A DNA stretch of 31,895 bases from positions 1-31,895 of the IMG/VR virus record IMGVR_UViG_3300020056_000099; one strand, 5' to 3'. Position numbers and translations under genes: made by a program. Within the stretch, counting starts at the first letter, position 1. Each line of letters opens with the position of its first letter. The notes under the pieces were generated by a model. It ran no database searches. It was not told the DNA's origin and saw only the letters and a program-made list of their open reading frames with translations. The stretch comes from a virus. This document shows positions 14,275 to 19,298 of the stretch, piece after piece.

Positions 14275-15068
14275 TGAATAAGTTCCTTAATTCTTTTTAG
14301 GTGTTTATCTGATAAACTTTCATTAGGTAGGCCTTTGCCTTCTTTTTCCATTGTATCTAGCCAAGGACCGACTAGTGTGTCAAAATTTGGATCTTTCCTT
14401 ATGAATGCAATTATACTTTCAACAGTGTGAGTATCTTTTTCTGTTGCACCTTTTCCAAGAAGCAATTCTGCAATGTCGTTCCAATTGTTGCCAATAACTT
14501 TATCACCTTGGGCTGGATCAACTACGCCAAACTTTGGACTAAATTTATATCCTCTGCCTCGTGCGATACTAGACAAAAGTATTGCTCTATCTTTACCACT
14601 GTAGGCTGCTGTGCCTCCACGCTTTGATCCACGCTGGAAATCTGGATCTTGTGTAAACATAAAGTCTGTTTGAACATATCCTTCGCCACCCTGAATAGGC
14701 ATACGAAAGTGTACTTGGTCTCCAGCATTATGTATCCAGCCGCTTGTAAACTTACGACCTTGATTCATTATTTCATTGTCTGGAATACCTTGCTTCTTGC
14801 ACCATGCAGTAAGTTTTGCAATTAACTCGTCTTTGCTTATCTTGTTTAGGTCAGTGTTTAGATCTAAGTCTCCTGATGAGTTCTTTTCAAAAGAGCCATC
14901 TGGATCTGTTTTCTTACCTGTTGTGCCTAACAAGTCGTCGTCGACAAACTCTAAACCTGTAATCTTTTCGATAGCATCAACAGTGGGTCTTACTGCTGAT
15001 GTAGGAATACGCTGTGTGAGCGGACCTTCTTCTGTTTTAAAAACATTTCCGCCTTCTTTAAGAATCAT
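14271..15068 (-). CDS. Pol-beta-like nucleotidyltransferase (putative)
   Basis: A 265-aa protein with the hallmarks of the DNA polymerase beta nucleotidyltransferase fold. A G-rich loop LLGTTGKK (46-53) is followed by SSGDLDLNTD with D67 and D69 as the metal-binding pair, and a third acidic strand VQTDFMF has D135. This fold transfers nucleotides to nucleic acids, proteins or small molecules; the substrate here is unknown. The C-terminal part (residues 190-265) is helical. The first residues MILKEGGN could be a minimal capsid-targeting peptide (L-K-E). The gene is coupled by ATGA to the ligase-like gene and overlaps the 86-aa gene upstream by 11 nt. The late promoter upstream suggests expression with virion genes. 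Confidence 0.6.
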   Translation of the reverse strand: MILKEGGNVFKTEEGPLTQRIPTSAVRPTVDAIEKITGLEFVDDDLLGTTGKKTDPDGSFEKNSSGDLDLNTDLNKISKDELIAKLTAWCKKQGIPDNEIMNQGRKFTSGWIHNAGDQVHFRMPIQGGEGYVQTDFMFTQDPDFQRGSKRGGTAAYSGKDRAILLSSIARGRGYKFSPKFGVVDPAQGDKVIGNNWNDIAELLLGKGATEKDTHTVESIIAFIRKDPNFDTLVGPWLDTMEKEGKGLPNESLSDKHLKRIKELIQ

Positions 15069-15318
15069 TTTTTTGTGACTCCTTGATTTTTTCTACTCCT
15101 GTGGAAAATTTTCTAGGATTAGAATTTCGTATACTATTAAGGAATCTGCGCTCCAAGTCAAGTGCTTGATCTTGTGGATAGGTGTCGTAAATTTTTCCTA
15201 AAAGATTGATTGCACTTTCAATGATGCTAGTACCCGTAGTTTGAATAAACTCGTTACTATTATCTTTGCGATGTATATTATTAAGTTCTTCAAGTATGCT
15301 TCTTGTTCTTTTTCTCAT
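15058..15318 (-). CDS. Conserved small phage protein, unknown function
   Basis: An 86-aa helical, charged protein (MRKRTRSILEELNNIHRKDN, then ALDLERRFLNSIRNSNPRKF). Closely similar short proteins are frequent in marine T4-like phages, from memory, with no assigned role. It is first in the unit with the nucleotidyltransferase and ligase-like genes and overlaps the former by 11 nt. A late-type octamer (15340-15347) lies 21 nt upstream. The ribosome-binding site is weak (AGGG about 11 nt before the ATG). Confidence 0.7.
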   Translation of the reverse strand: MRKRTRSILEELNNIHRKDNSNEFIQTTGTSIIESAINLLGKIYDTYPQDQALDLERRFLNSIRNSNPRKFSTGVEKIKESQKNDS

Positions 15319-15339
15319 TGGTTCAATTCCCTGATATTA

Positions 15340-15347
15340 TATTTAGC
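15340..15347 (-). promoter_or_regulatory. T4-late-like promoter octamer for the nucleotidyltransferase unit
   Basis: GCTAAATA followed by TAATATC on the minus strand, 6/8 to TATAAATA. It lies directly after the terminator of the UDP-glucose dehydrogenase unit, so it would start a new late transcript. Confidence 0.45.
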
Positions 15348-15352
15348 ATATT

Positions 15353-15382
15353 GAAAGAAAGAGGGGCTTACCGTTGGCCCCT
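15353..15382 (-). terminator. Rho-independent terminator after the UDP-glucose dehydrogenase unit
   Basis: Stem AGGGGC/GCCCCT (6 bp, 15362-15367 and 15377-15382; 9-nt loop) followed on the minus strand by CTTTCTTTC. It is 32 nt after the 15414 stop. Confidence 0.8.
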
Positions 15383-15413
15383 GCGTGTTTATTACGTAAC
15401 AACCCGGACTGTA

Positions 15414-16160
15414 TCAGTCATTCCTAAATGTGTTATTGTAATCTACTGCTTCTTGCAGTATCGATAAATCTACTCCTGCAGATTTTGCAGTAGTAAGTAT
15501 AGCCGCTGTATCTTTTGGAAAACAATGTCCTCCGAACCCCCTATCCTGTGTAATATTTGTATGACTTTCGCCAATGCGCTCGTCATGTGTAATCTCTTTC
15601 CTAACAGGTTCATAATCAATATCAAGCTTTTGACACATGTCAAATATTTGATTGAAAAATGCAACTTTTGCAGCAAGAAAACTATTACGGAAATATTTAA
15701 CTAGTATAAGTTGTTCTACATCTAACACTCTAATGTTAATATTACCTAATGCATCTAGGAAAAGAGTTTGCCAATCATAATAACCATTGCCTCCTATAAG
15801 AATAGTATCACATTTTTTAAAATCTTCTAGTGCCGATGCTGCTCTCAAAAACTCAGGTGAAAAACTAATTTGTTTATCAGGATACAGTTCTTGTATTGTA
15901 TTCCATCCTTCTAAACTAATTGTGCTTTTAATAAGAATAGGTACGTCTGGAGCATTGCGTAACACATCTAAAACATTGCTTATATCACAACTGCCGTCGT
16001 CTGCTTCTGGAGTCGACACACAAATTATCAACATATCAGCATGTCGCAAGTCACCATAGTGTTGTTTAGCAGGGTCACTTATAATAATAGTATGCGATTC
16101 CCTAAAAACACTTTCGTGTGCTTGTCCTACAAAGCCGTAACCTGCAATTCCTATCTTCAT
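15414..16160 (-). CDS. UDP-glucose/GDP-mannose dehydrogenase-like, short form
   Basis: A 248-aa enzyme of the UDP-glucose 6-dehydrogenase family, which oxidises a nucleotide sugar to its uronic acid with two NAD+. Residues 4-12 (GIAGYGFVG) form the NAD-binding Rossmann turn. SPEFLR (101-106), VKYFRNSFLAAKVAF (K155, N159) and the catalytic cysteine C213 in GGHCFPKD follow in order. Full-length enzymes are about 390-450 aa; this one stops after the central helix and lacks the C-terminal UDP-binding domain. Short forms also occur in marine phages, so it may be active with a partner or a changed substrate. Its ATG overlaps the zinc-finger stop (ATGA). It is the last gene of a sigma70-driven unit ended by a terminator. 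Confidence 0.85.
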   Translation of the reverse strand: MKIGIAGYGFVGQAHESVFRESHTIIISDPAKQHYGDLRHADMLIICVSTPEADDGSCDISNVLDVLRNAPDVPILIKSTISLEGWNTIQELYPDKQISFSPEFLRAASALEDFKKCDTILIGGNGYYDWQTLFLDALGNINIRVLDVEQLILVKYFRNSFLAAKVAFFNQIFDMCQKLDIDYEPVRKEITHDERIGESHTNITQDRGFGGHCFPKDTAAILTTAKSAGVDLSILQEAVDYNNTFRND

Positions 16161-16327
16161 TCGTTTTCTTTTCTAGCAAATAATATGTCACAATAACCAC
16201 ACACTACATAGCCATCGTGCGGCACTTTGTAATATGTAAGCGGATGATCGTTATTTTCACCAGAACACTTTGCAGTGTCACCATCTACATATACAATACG
16301 TTGTTCGTAACCTTCTACTCTATTCAT
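16157..16327 (-). CDS. zf-CHCC zinc-finger protein
   Basis: A 56-aa protein with C21, H28, C43 and C46 in the pattern KCSGENNDHPLTYYKVPHDG followed by VVCGYCDILF. This is the zf-CHCC domain (known from the NDUFS6-like subunit of complex I and alphaproteobacterial small proteins), where a C, the HP histidine and a CxYC pair hold one zinc. All four ligands are present and spacing is normal. The host version is linked to complex I assembly; the phage role is unknown. It overlaps both neighbours by 4 nt (ATGA at each end), so it belongs to the 16560-15414 unit. Confidence 0.85.
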   Translation of the reverse strand: MNRVEGYEQRIVYVDGDTAKCSGENNDHPLTYYKVPHDGYVVCGYCDILFARKENE

Positions 16328-16560
16328 CGTTTACCTAATGCTTTGAGCATCATCTCCTGGTCGTGTTTCTTAAGATATTCTTCTTCTGTACTACCATAGT
16401 CGCCGCATTTGTCTAGTTCTTTTTGTATAAAAAATAAAACTTCATATAAATCTCTTTTACATCCCCAAGTTACATATCCGTCCATTCTAGGATCAGTTGC
16501 AGCCCAAGTAATCTTGCCTATGGTTCTACAGATATCTCTTATATTCCAATCTTGTATCAT
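16324..16560 (-). CDS. Small conserved phage protein from a likely leaderless mRNA
   Basis: A 78-aa protein (MIQDWNIRDICRTIGKITWA, then YVTWGCKRDLYEVLFFIQKE). No domain recognised; similar short proteins appear in marine myoviruses. The -10 of a perfect sigma70 promoter ends 5 nt before this ATG and there is no Shine-Dalgarno, so transcription should start at the initiation codon. An in-frame TAA just upstream excludes an N-terminal extension; the next in-frame ATG is codon 26. It heads the unit with the zinc-finger and UDP-glucose dehydrogenase-like genes, overlapping the former by 4 nt. Confidence 0.75.
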   Translation of the reverse strand: MIQDWNIRDICRTIGKITWAATDPRMDGYVTWGCKRDLYEVLFFIQKELDKCGDYGSTEEEYLKKHDQEMMLKALGKR

Positions 16561-16565
16561 AAGCC

Positions 16566-16594
16566 ATTATAACAGGCCCCGAAGGGCCTGTCAA
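16566..16594 (-). promoter_or_regulatory. Perfect sigma70 promoter with a hairpin as spacer
   Basis: TTGACA (16589-16594), 17 bp, TATAAT (16566-16571) on the minus strand: both hexamers are perfect with optimal spacing. The spacer with three flanking bases is an 8-bp inverted repeat with a TTCG loop (ACAGGCCC-TTCG-GGGCCTGT, 16572-16591). In RNA from the upstream permease gene the same bases would fold into a C(UUCG)G hairpin, possibly a terminator or processing stop, although no U-tract follows. Confidence 0.85.
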
Positions 16595-16602
16595 GTGTTT
16601 TT

Positions 16603-17574
16603 TTACAGTCCGCTTGGTAGAATAATGTAATGTATAGCAAGGACTAGTGCAACTGAAGCACCTAAGCCTACCATCATCTTACCAAAGTCTTTTGCTACTA
16701 GTGGAAACACACTCTTTGTTTTCTTCTTACCAAAGTATGTTGCCATAGCCAACTCACGTCCTGCTAACAAGCCTACGAACACCCATGTTGTACTCATTGG
16801 AATGTCATTTAGTTCCTTAAAGAAGTACAAGCACAACCAATAGAACAAGTCAATCAGTGTTGCTGATCTAACATATCTTGTATTGTGTTTTTCTAATACA
16901 ATCTTTTGGATACGTCCGCCACGCTCTCTAAACATAAAGAACAATCCAGCGACAAACACAATGCTGATAAACACCATTAGGTCCACAGGCACTTGTCTTG
17001 GTAAGAACACTGCGATGTTTGCTACATCATGTGATAACCAAGTAAACCATAAACCACCTGTGGCCACCCATTGTGCTATGCGCCAAAACTTTTTGTTGCC
17101 TTCGCTTACTGGTTGTGTTTCATCATACCATTTGCCAAAGTATTTGTGTATTGCAAACCATACCGCATATGCAAATGCGGCTGCTACACCATAACCCATA
17201 ATAGATTTCATAAGCATCTTCTCTAGTACAAAGGTACTAGCAAACACTGACAACACCAGGAAACTTGTGCTAACTGGCACACCCATTCGTGTTAGCAACA
17301 CCAGTATAGCAGGTGCGGCTGCGTGATACCATTGTACTTCTTGGAATGGTATTTTGTTTAGGCGTCCATAACTGATGTCACCTCCGTTCATATACCATCC
17401 ATACCAGAGTGTATATAATAAAACAGCCGAAGCGGCTGCCCATAGTACTTTGTAGTTGAATCGCTCATTGTTTGATGCCATCCAAGTACCGAGCGTTTGT
17501 ACTGAATCGTTTGCTATAACTGCGTAGGCAGCAAGCAAGAAGCCAACAAGGCTCCATAGTGTGAGTAGTTCCAT
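16603..17574 (-). CDS. PiT-family inorganic phosphate transporter
   Basis: A 323-aa inner-membrane protein with about nine to ten hydrophobic segments. It shows the inverted duplication of PiT/PHO4 transporters: ANDSVQTLGT (21-30) pairs with SHDVANIAVF (181-190), and VPVSTSFLV (99-107) pairs with IPMSTTWVFVGLLAGRE (258-274). These signatures line the phosphate/cation path, so it should import phosphate, useful to a phage that must make much DNA in phosphate-poor sea water. Bacterial PiT proteins are usually longer; the central loop here is short. ATG at 17574 follows AAAGGAGA. A Pho-box match (17666-17684) and a hairpin-containing leader lie upstream. It is a probable host-derived auxiliary metabolic gene. 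Confidence 0.92.
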   Translation of the reverse strand: MELLTLWSLVGFLLAAYAVIANDSVQTLGTWMASNNERFNYKVLWAAASAVLLYTLWYGWYMNGGDISYGRLNKIPFQEVQWYHAAAPAILVLLTRMGVPVSTSFLVLSVFASTFVLEKMLMKSIMGYGVAAAFAYAVWFAIHKYFGKWYDETQPVSEGNKKFWRIAQWVATGGLWFTWLSHDVANIAVFLPRQVPVDLMVFISIVFVAGLFFMFRERGGRIQKIVLEKHNTRYVRSATLIDLFYWLCLYFFKELNDIPMSTTWVFVGLLAGRELAMATYFGKKKTKSVFPLVAKDFGKMMVGLGASVALVLAIHYIILPSGL

Positions 17575-17591
17575 TTCTTTCTCCTTTGCTT

Positions 17592-17634
17592 GACGGCTTT
17601 ACCCCGTCGCTCACAAATGTAACTGCAAGTTACA
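17592..17634 (-). promoter_or_regulatory. Two dyads in the phosphate permease leader
   Basis: TGTAACTGCAAGTTACA (17618-17634) is a perfect 7+3+7 inverted repeat. GACGG/CCGTC (17592-17596 and 17604-17608) forms a hairpin just upstream of the AAAGGAG site. They could be an operator and a translation-modulating hairpin; neither role is shown. Confidence 0.4.
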
Positions 17635-17650
17635 CGATTACTTAGTAACT

Positions 17651-17684
17651 GTCAATAAAAAAATTTGTAACAGAATTATGACAA
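17651..17684 (-). promoter_or_regulatory. Pho box (PhoB site) upstream of the phosphate permease
   Basis: On the minus strand 17684-17666 reads TTGTCATAATTCTGTTACA, two direct 7-8 nt half-sites 11 bp apart, very close to the PhoB consensus CTGTCATA-A-x-CTGTCACA (two clear mismatches). Downstream, TATTGA sits about where a PhoB-dependent -10 belongs, and a TTGACA (17651-17656) with a poor -10 gives an alternative promoter. The site lies between the divergent permease and small-protein genes. Confidence 0.75.
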
Positions 17685-17686
17685 TA

Positions 17687-17694
17687 GATAAATA
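17687..17694 (+). promoter_or_regulatory. T4-late-like octamer facing the small-protein cassette
   Basis: GATAAATA on the plus strand, about 100 nt before the 17796 start, adjacent to the Pho box. It would give a roughly 95-nt leader containing a CGTTG/CAACG hairpin. Confidence 0.4.
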
Positions 17695-17795
17695 GAACGG
17701 CCAGAAAAGAGAAGTTATTCACACCTTCGACCTGACACGTTGAAAAGACAACGGGCGTCCGCCATATAAGACAGCATTACATATTGGAGAAAACA

Positions 17796-17978
17796 ATGAC
17801 AAACTTAGCAAACATGCTTGGTAGTGTAATGACTGCGGTCAGACTACCAAAAAAACAAAAAGAAAACTTATATCCTATTGAAAAATATGTTCAGGCAGAA
17901 TTTCAAAAGGGTGATCAGGCATACGTTCTTGAATGTATGCTAACAGGCCAGCCTATAGATTATCGCAACATTAGATAG
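17796..17978 (+). CDS. Small protein of the phosphate-linked cassette, unknown function
   Basis: A 60-aa protein (MTNLANMLGSVMTAVRLPKK, then IEKYVQAEFQKGDQAYVLEC). I chose the ATG at 17796 because GGAGA lies 5-9 nt upstream; an in-frame TTG at 17784 overlaps that site and is unlikely. An amphipathic N-terminus is followed by a polar helix. No family recognised, but size and the neighbouring DUF1127 gene suggest the small host-like proteins typical of alphaproteobacteria. It is read divergently from the phosphate permease across the Pho-box region. A structured GC-rich segment with a T-tract follows the stop. Confidence 0.75.
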   Translation: MTNLANMLGSVMTAVRLPKKQKENLYPIEKYVQAEFQKGDQAYVLECMLTGQPIDYRNIR

Positions 17979-17979
17979 T

Positions 17980-18048
17980 TATGTGCTGCGCACATACGCA
18001 CAGTTGCGTGTAGCGCATAGCGGGTCTACGCTATTCGCACTTGTTTTT
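17980..18048 (+). ncRNA. Stacked-hairpin RNA element ending in a terminator-like stem
   Basis: Three consecutive stems start right after the 60-aa gene: TATGTGC-TGC-GCACATA (17980-17996), ACGCA-CAGT-TGCGT (17996-18009), and GCGCATAGCG/CGCTATTCGC (18013-18038, one mismatch, 6-nt loop) followed by ACTTGTTTTT. GCGCA-type words recur, so other pairings compete. It is GC-rich against AT-rich surroundings. It could be a terminator with upstream structure, an attenuator, or a processed small RNA. A CACG/CGTG mini-hairpin follows at 18049-18062. Confidence 0.5.
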
Positions 18049-18143
18049 CACGGCTGTACGTGTTAAATATACTTGTACAAGGAGTAAAACTAACGGTTGT
18101 TAGACTCGGATCACACATATACATATATACAAGGAAACACAAA

Positions 18144-18380
18144 ATGACTACATTGGTAGCAAACACACTTGGGTTTTTTGGCGGCGGCTTTGCCAAATGG
18201 CTCAAAACATTAACCGTAAAGGTTCAAGCCGCACAAGTTCGTAGAGCAACAATCAACGAACTATCAGCACTAGACAACAAAGACCTAGCAGACATTGGCC
18301 TTTCACGTGGAGACATCCGCTATCTAGCTGACCAACATTATAATGATGTTGTAAACGCAAACTTGAAAGGATGGGTGTAA
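18144..18380 (+). CDS. DUF1127-domain small protein
   Basis: A 78-aa protein. Residues 33-58 (RRATINELSALDNKDLADIG and LSRGDI) match the DUF1127 signature almost perfectly: an Arg-rich start, ELSALDxxxLxDIGLSRxDI. DUF1127 proteins are abundant in alphaproteobacteria. Known members such as CcaF1 of Rhodobacter bind RNA and affect sRNA maturation, and Agrobacterium homologues affect phosphate and carbon metabolism. I chose the ATG at 18144 because AAGGAA lies 8 nt upstream; the open frame extends further back without a supported start. Its stop overlaps the next ATG (TAATG). A phage copy beside a phosphate transporter is unusual and suggests control of host RNA during infection (inference). Confidence 0.88.
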   Translation: MTTLVANTLGFFGGGFAKWLKTLTVKVQAAQVRRATINELSALDNKDLADIGLSRGDIRYLADQHYNDVVNANLKGWV

Positions 18381-18556
18381 TGGATACAGTAATGAAATAC
18401 ACCTTCGCACCACTACAAGGTTTTTGGAGCGGATTATATAATACCTGTGAAATCATCGGTTATAGTAGAGCAGCATCAGAACTTGCTCGCATGGGGCTTC
18501 ATGAAGAAGCAAAACACTGTATGATGCAAATCAAATCTATTAGAGCGTCTAAATAA
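18380..18556 (+). CDS. Small host-like protein coupled to DUF1127 gene
   Basis: A 58-aa protein. The C-terminal half YSRAASELARMGLHEEAKHC recalls short alphaproteobacterial proteins related to the DUF1127 group (R-A-A-xELARMG-x-EEAK). The N-terminal part is hydrophobic-aromatic (YTFAPLQGFWSGLYN). I chose ATG 18380, which overlaps the preceding stop as TAATG and has GAAAGGA about 8 nt upstream; an in-frame ATG at 18371 would leave no spacing to that site. The gene is followed by a strong terminator, so it closes the first plus-strand unit. Confidence 0.7.
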   Translation: MDTVMKYTFAPLQGFWSGLYNTCEIIGYSRAASELARMGLHEEAKHCMMQIKSIRASK

Positions 18557-18571
18557 AGGCGCTCTTTTTTT
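18542..18571 (+). terminator. Rho-independent terminator of the DUF1127 unit
   Basis: AGAGCG (18542-18547) pairs with CGCTCT (18560-18565), followed by TTTTTTT (18565-18571). The last codons and stop of the 58-aa gene lie in the stem and loop. Confidence 0.88.
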
Positions 18572-18572
18572 C

Positions 18573-18601
18573 TTGACATAAATAAATATCTATGCTATAT
18601 T
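18573..18601 (+). promoter_or_regulatory. Sigma70 promoter with extended -10
   Basis: TTGACA (18573-18578), 17 bp, TGC then TATATT (18596-18601). The -35 is perfect, the -10 is 5/6 with a TGn extension. A late-like CATAAATA (18577-18584) lies within the spacer, so the same site may be used early and late. It drives the gene at 18649. Confidence 0.85.
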
Positions 18602-18648
18602 ATTAGAGGTAATGTAGCCAACACACACATACAGAGGAGAAAAAAAGT

Positions 18649-18951
18649 ATGGACAGTAAATTTTCTACTGAAATGATGGAACAAATGTCTAACATGATGA
18701 AGTTAGCAATTCCACAAGTAAAAACAAACAAAAATGGATATGAAATTAGAACAAAAGTTCTAGAGTTTGCCCAAGCACAAGCCTGGCAAGACTATCATGC
18801 GAAATGGGGAGCATGGGAAACTAATGTAAAAAAAGACGGCGACACAGTCGTGACAGAAGTTACTATGCCAGATGTACCAGGTGCTGATACAGTATTAGAA
18901 ACAGCCGAAAAGTTTTATAACTTTGTAAGCGGCAGCATAAATAAAAAATAG
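18649..18951 (+). CDS. Small phage protein under a strong promoter, unknown function
   Basis: A 100-aa protein. Its N-terminus is methionine-rich and helical (MDSKFSTEMMEQMSNMMKLA), its middle has NGYEIRTKVLEFAQAQAWQD, and the C-terminus has GADTVLETAEKFYNFVSGS. The middle and end remind me of cyanophage proteins of similar size with no assigned role. It has a strong extended -10 sigma70 promoter about 50 nt upstream and a GAGGAGA ribosome-binding site, so it should be abundant early in infection. That makes a host-takeover role possible but unproven. No terminator on the plus strand was seen after it. Confidence 0.75.
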   Translation: MDSKFSTEMMEQMSNMMKLAIPQVKTNKNGYEIRTKVLEFAQAQAWQDYHAKWGAWETNVKKDGDTVVTEVTMPDVPGADTVLETAEKFYNFVSGSINKK

Positions 18952-18994
18952 TAAACACTAAGTAATTTTCGGGCATAGCCTGTATAGTAATATT

Positions 18995-19067
18995 AAAAAA
19001 ACCCTTGCTTATGAAATCTCAGTTACACAATTTTGAACTTGATGTGCTGTAAAAATAAGCAGGGGTT
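18995..19067 (-). terminator. Long-loop terminator for the minus-strand virion transcript
   Basis: AACCCTTGCTTAT (19000-19012) and ATAAGCAGGGGTT (19055-19067) form a 13-bp inverted repeat with one mismatch around a 42-nt loop. On the minus strand it is followed by seven Ts (19001-18995). It lies 199 nt beyond the 19266 stop and past the whole plus-strand gene 19083-19298. On the plus strand it sits in that gene's leader. Confidence 0.65.
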
Positions 19068-19082
19068 AACCTTGGAGTATAT

Positions 19083-19298
19083 ATGGAAACTAAAAAAAAC
19101 ATTTTTTATGAAGTGTATGAACAAACCAATGAAGAAAATGATGAATGGAGTCTTCGTTCAAGCCATCTAACTGAAGAACTGGCAGAAGAATGGATAATGA
19201 ATTTAATAAAAGATAATCCTGATTATGAGGATATAAATTTTAGAGTAGACGAATGCACAGAGGAACTACTCGATCCAGATTTGTTTCCCGGAACTTAA
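19083..19298 (+). CDS. Small acidic protein, unknown function
   Basis: A 71-aa very acidic protein (YEQTNEENDEWSLRSSHLTE, then EEWIMNLIKDNPDYEDINFR). Its composition resembles small phage inhibitors that mimic DNA or bind host factors, but no family is recognised. The ATG at 19083 has TTGGAG 6-8 nt upstream. Its 3' end overlaps the convergent 1248-aa gene by 33 bp, and the minus-strand virion transcript appears to cross the whole gene before terminating. Antisense control in late infection is therefore possible. Confidence 0.7.
   Translation: METKKNIFYEVYEQTNEENDEWSLRSSHLTEELAEEWIMNLIKDNPDYEDINFRVDECTEELLDPDLFPGT

Noticed and set aside
17784-17795. TTG start four codons upstream for the 60-aa plus-strand protein
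   Set aside because: The TTG overlaps the GGAGA ribosome-binding site of the ATG at 17796.
18060-18143. N-terminal extension of the DUF1127 frame
   Set aside because: It has no ATG with a supporting ribosome-binding site, and its hairpin-containing, AT-repeat sequence looks like leader rather than protein.
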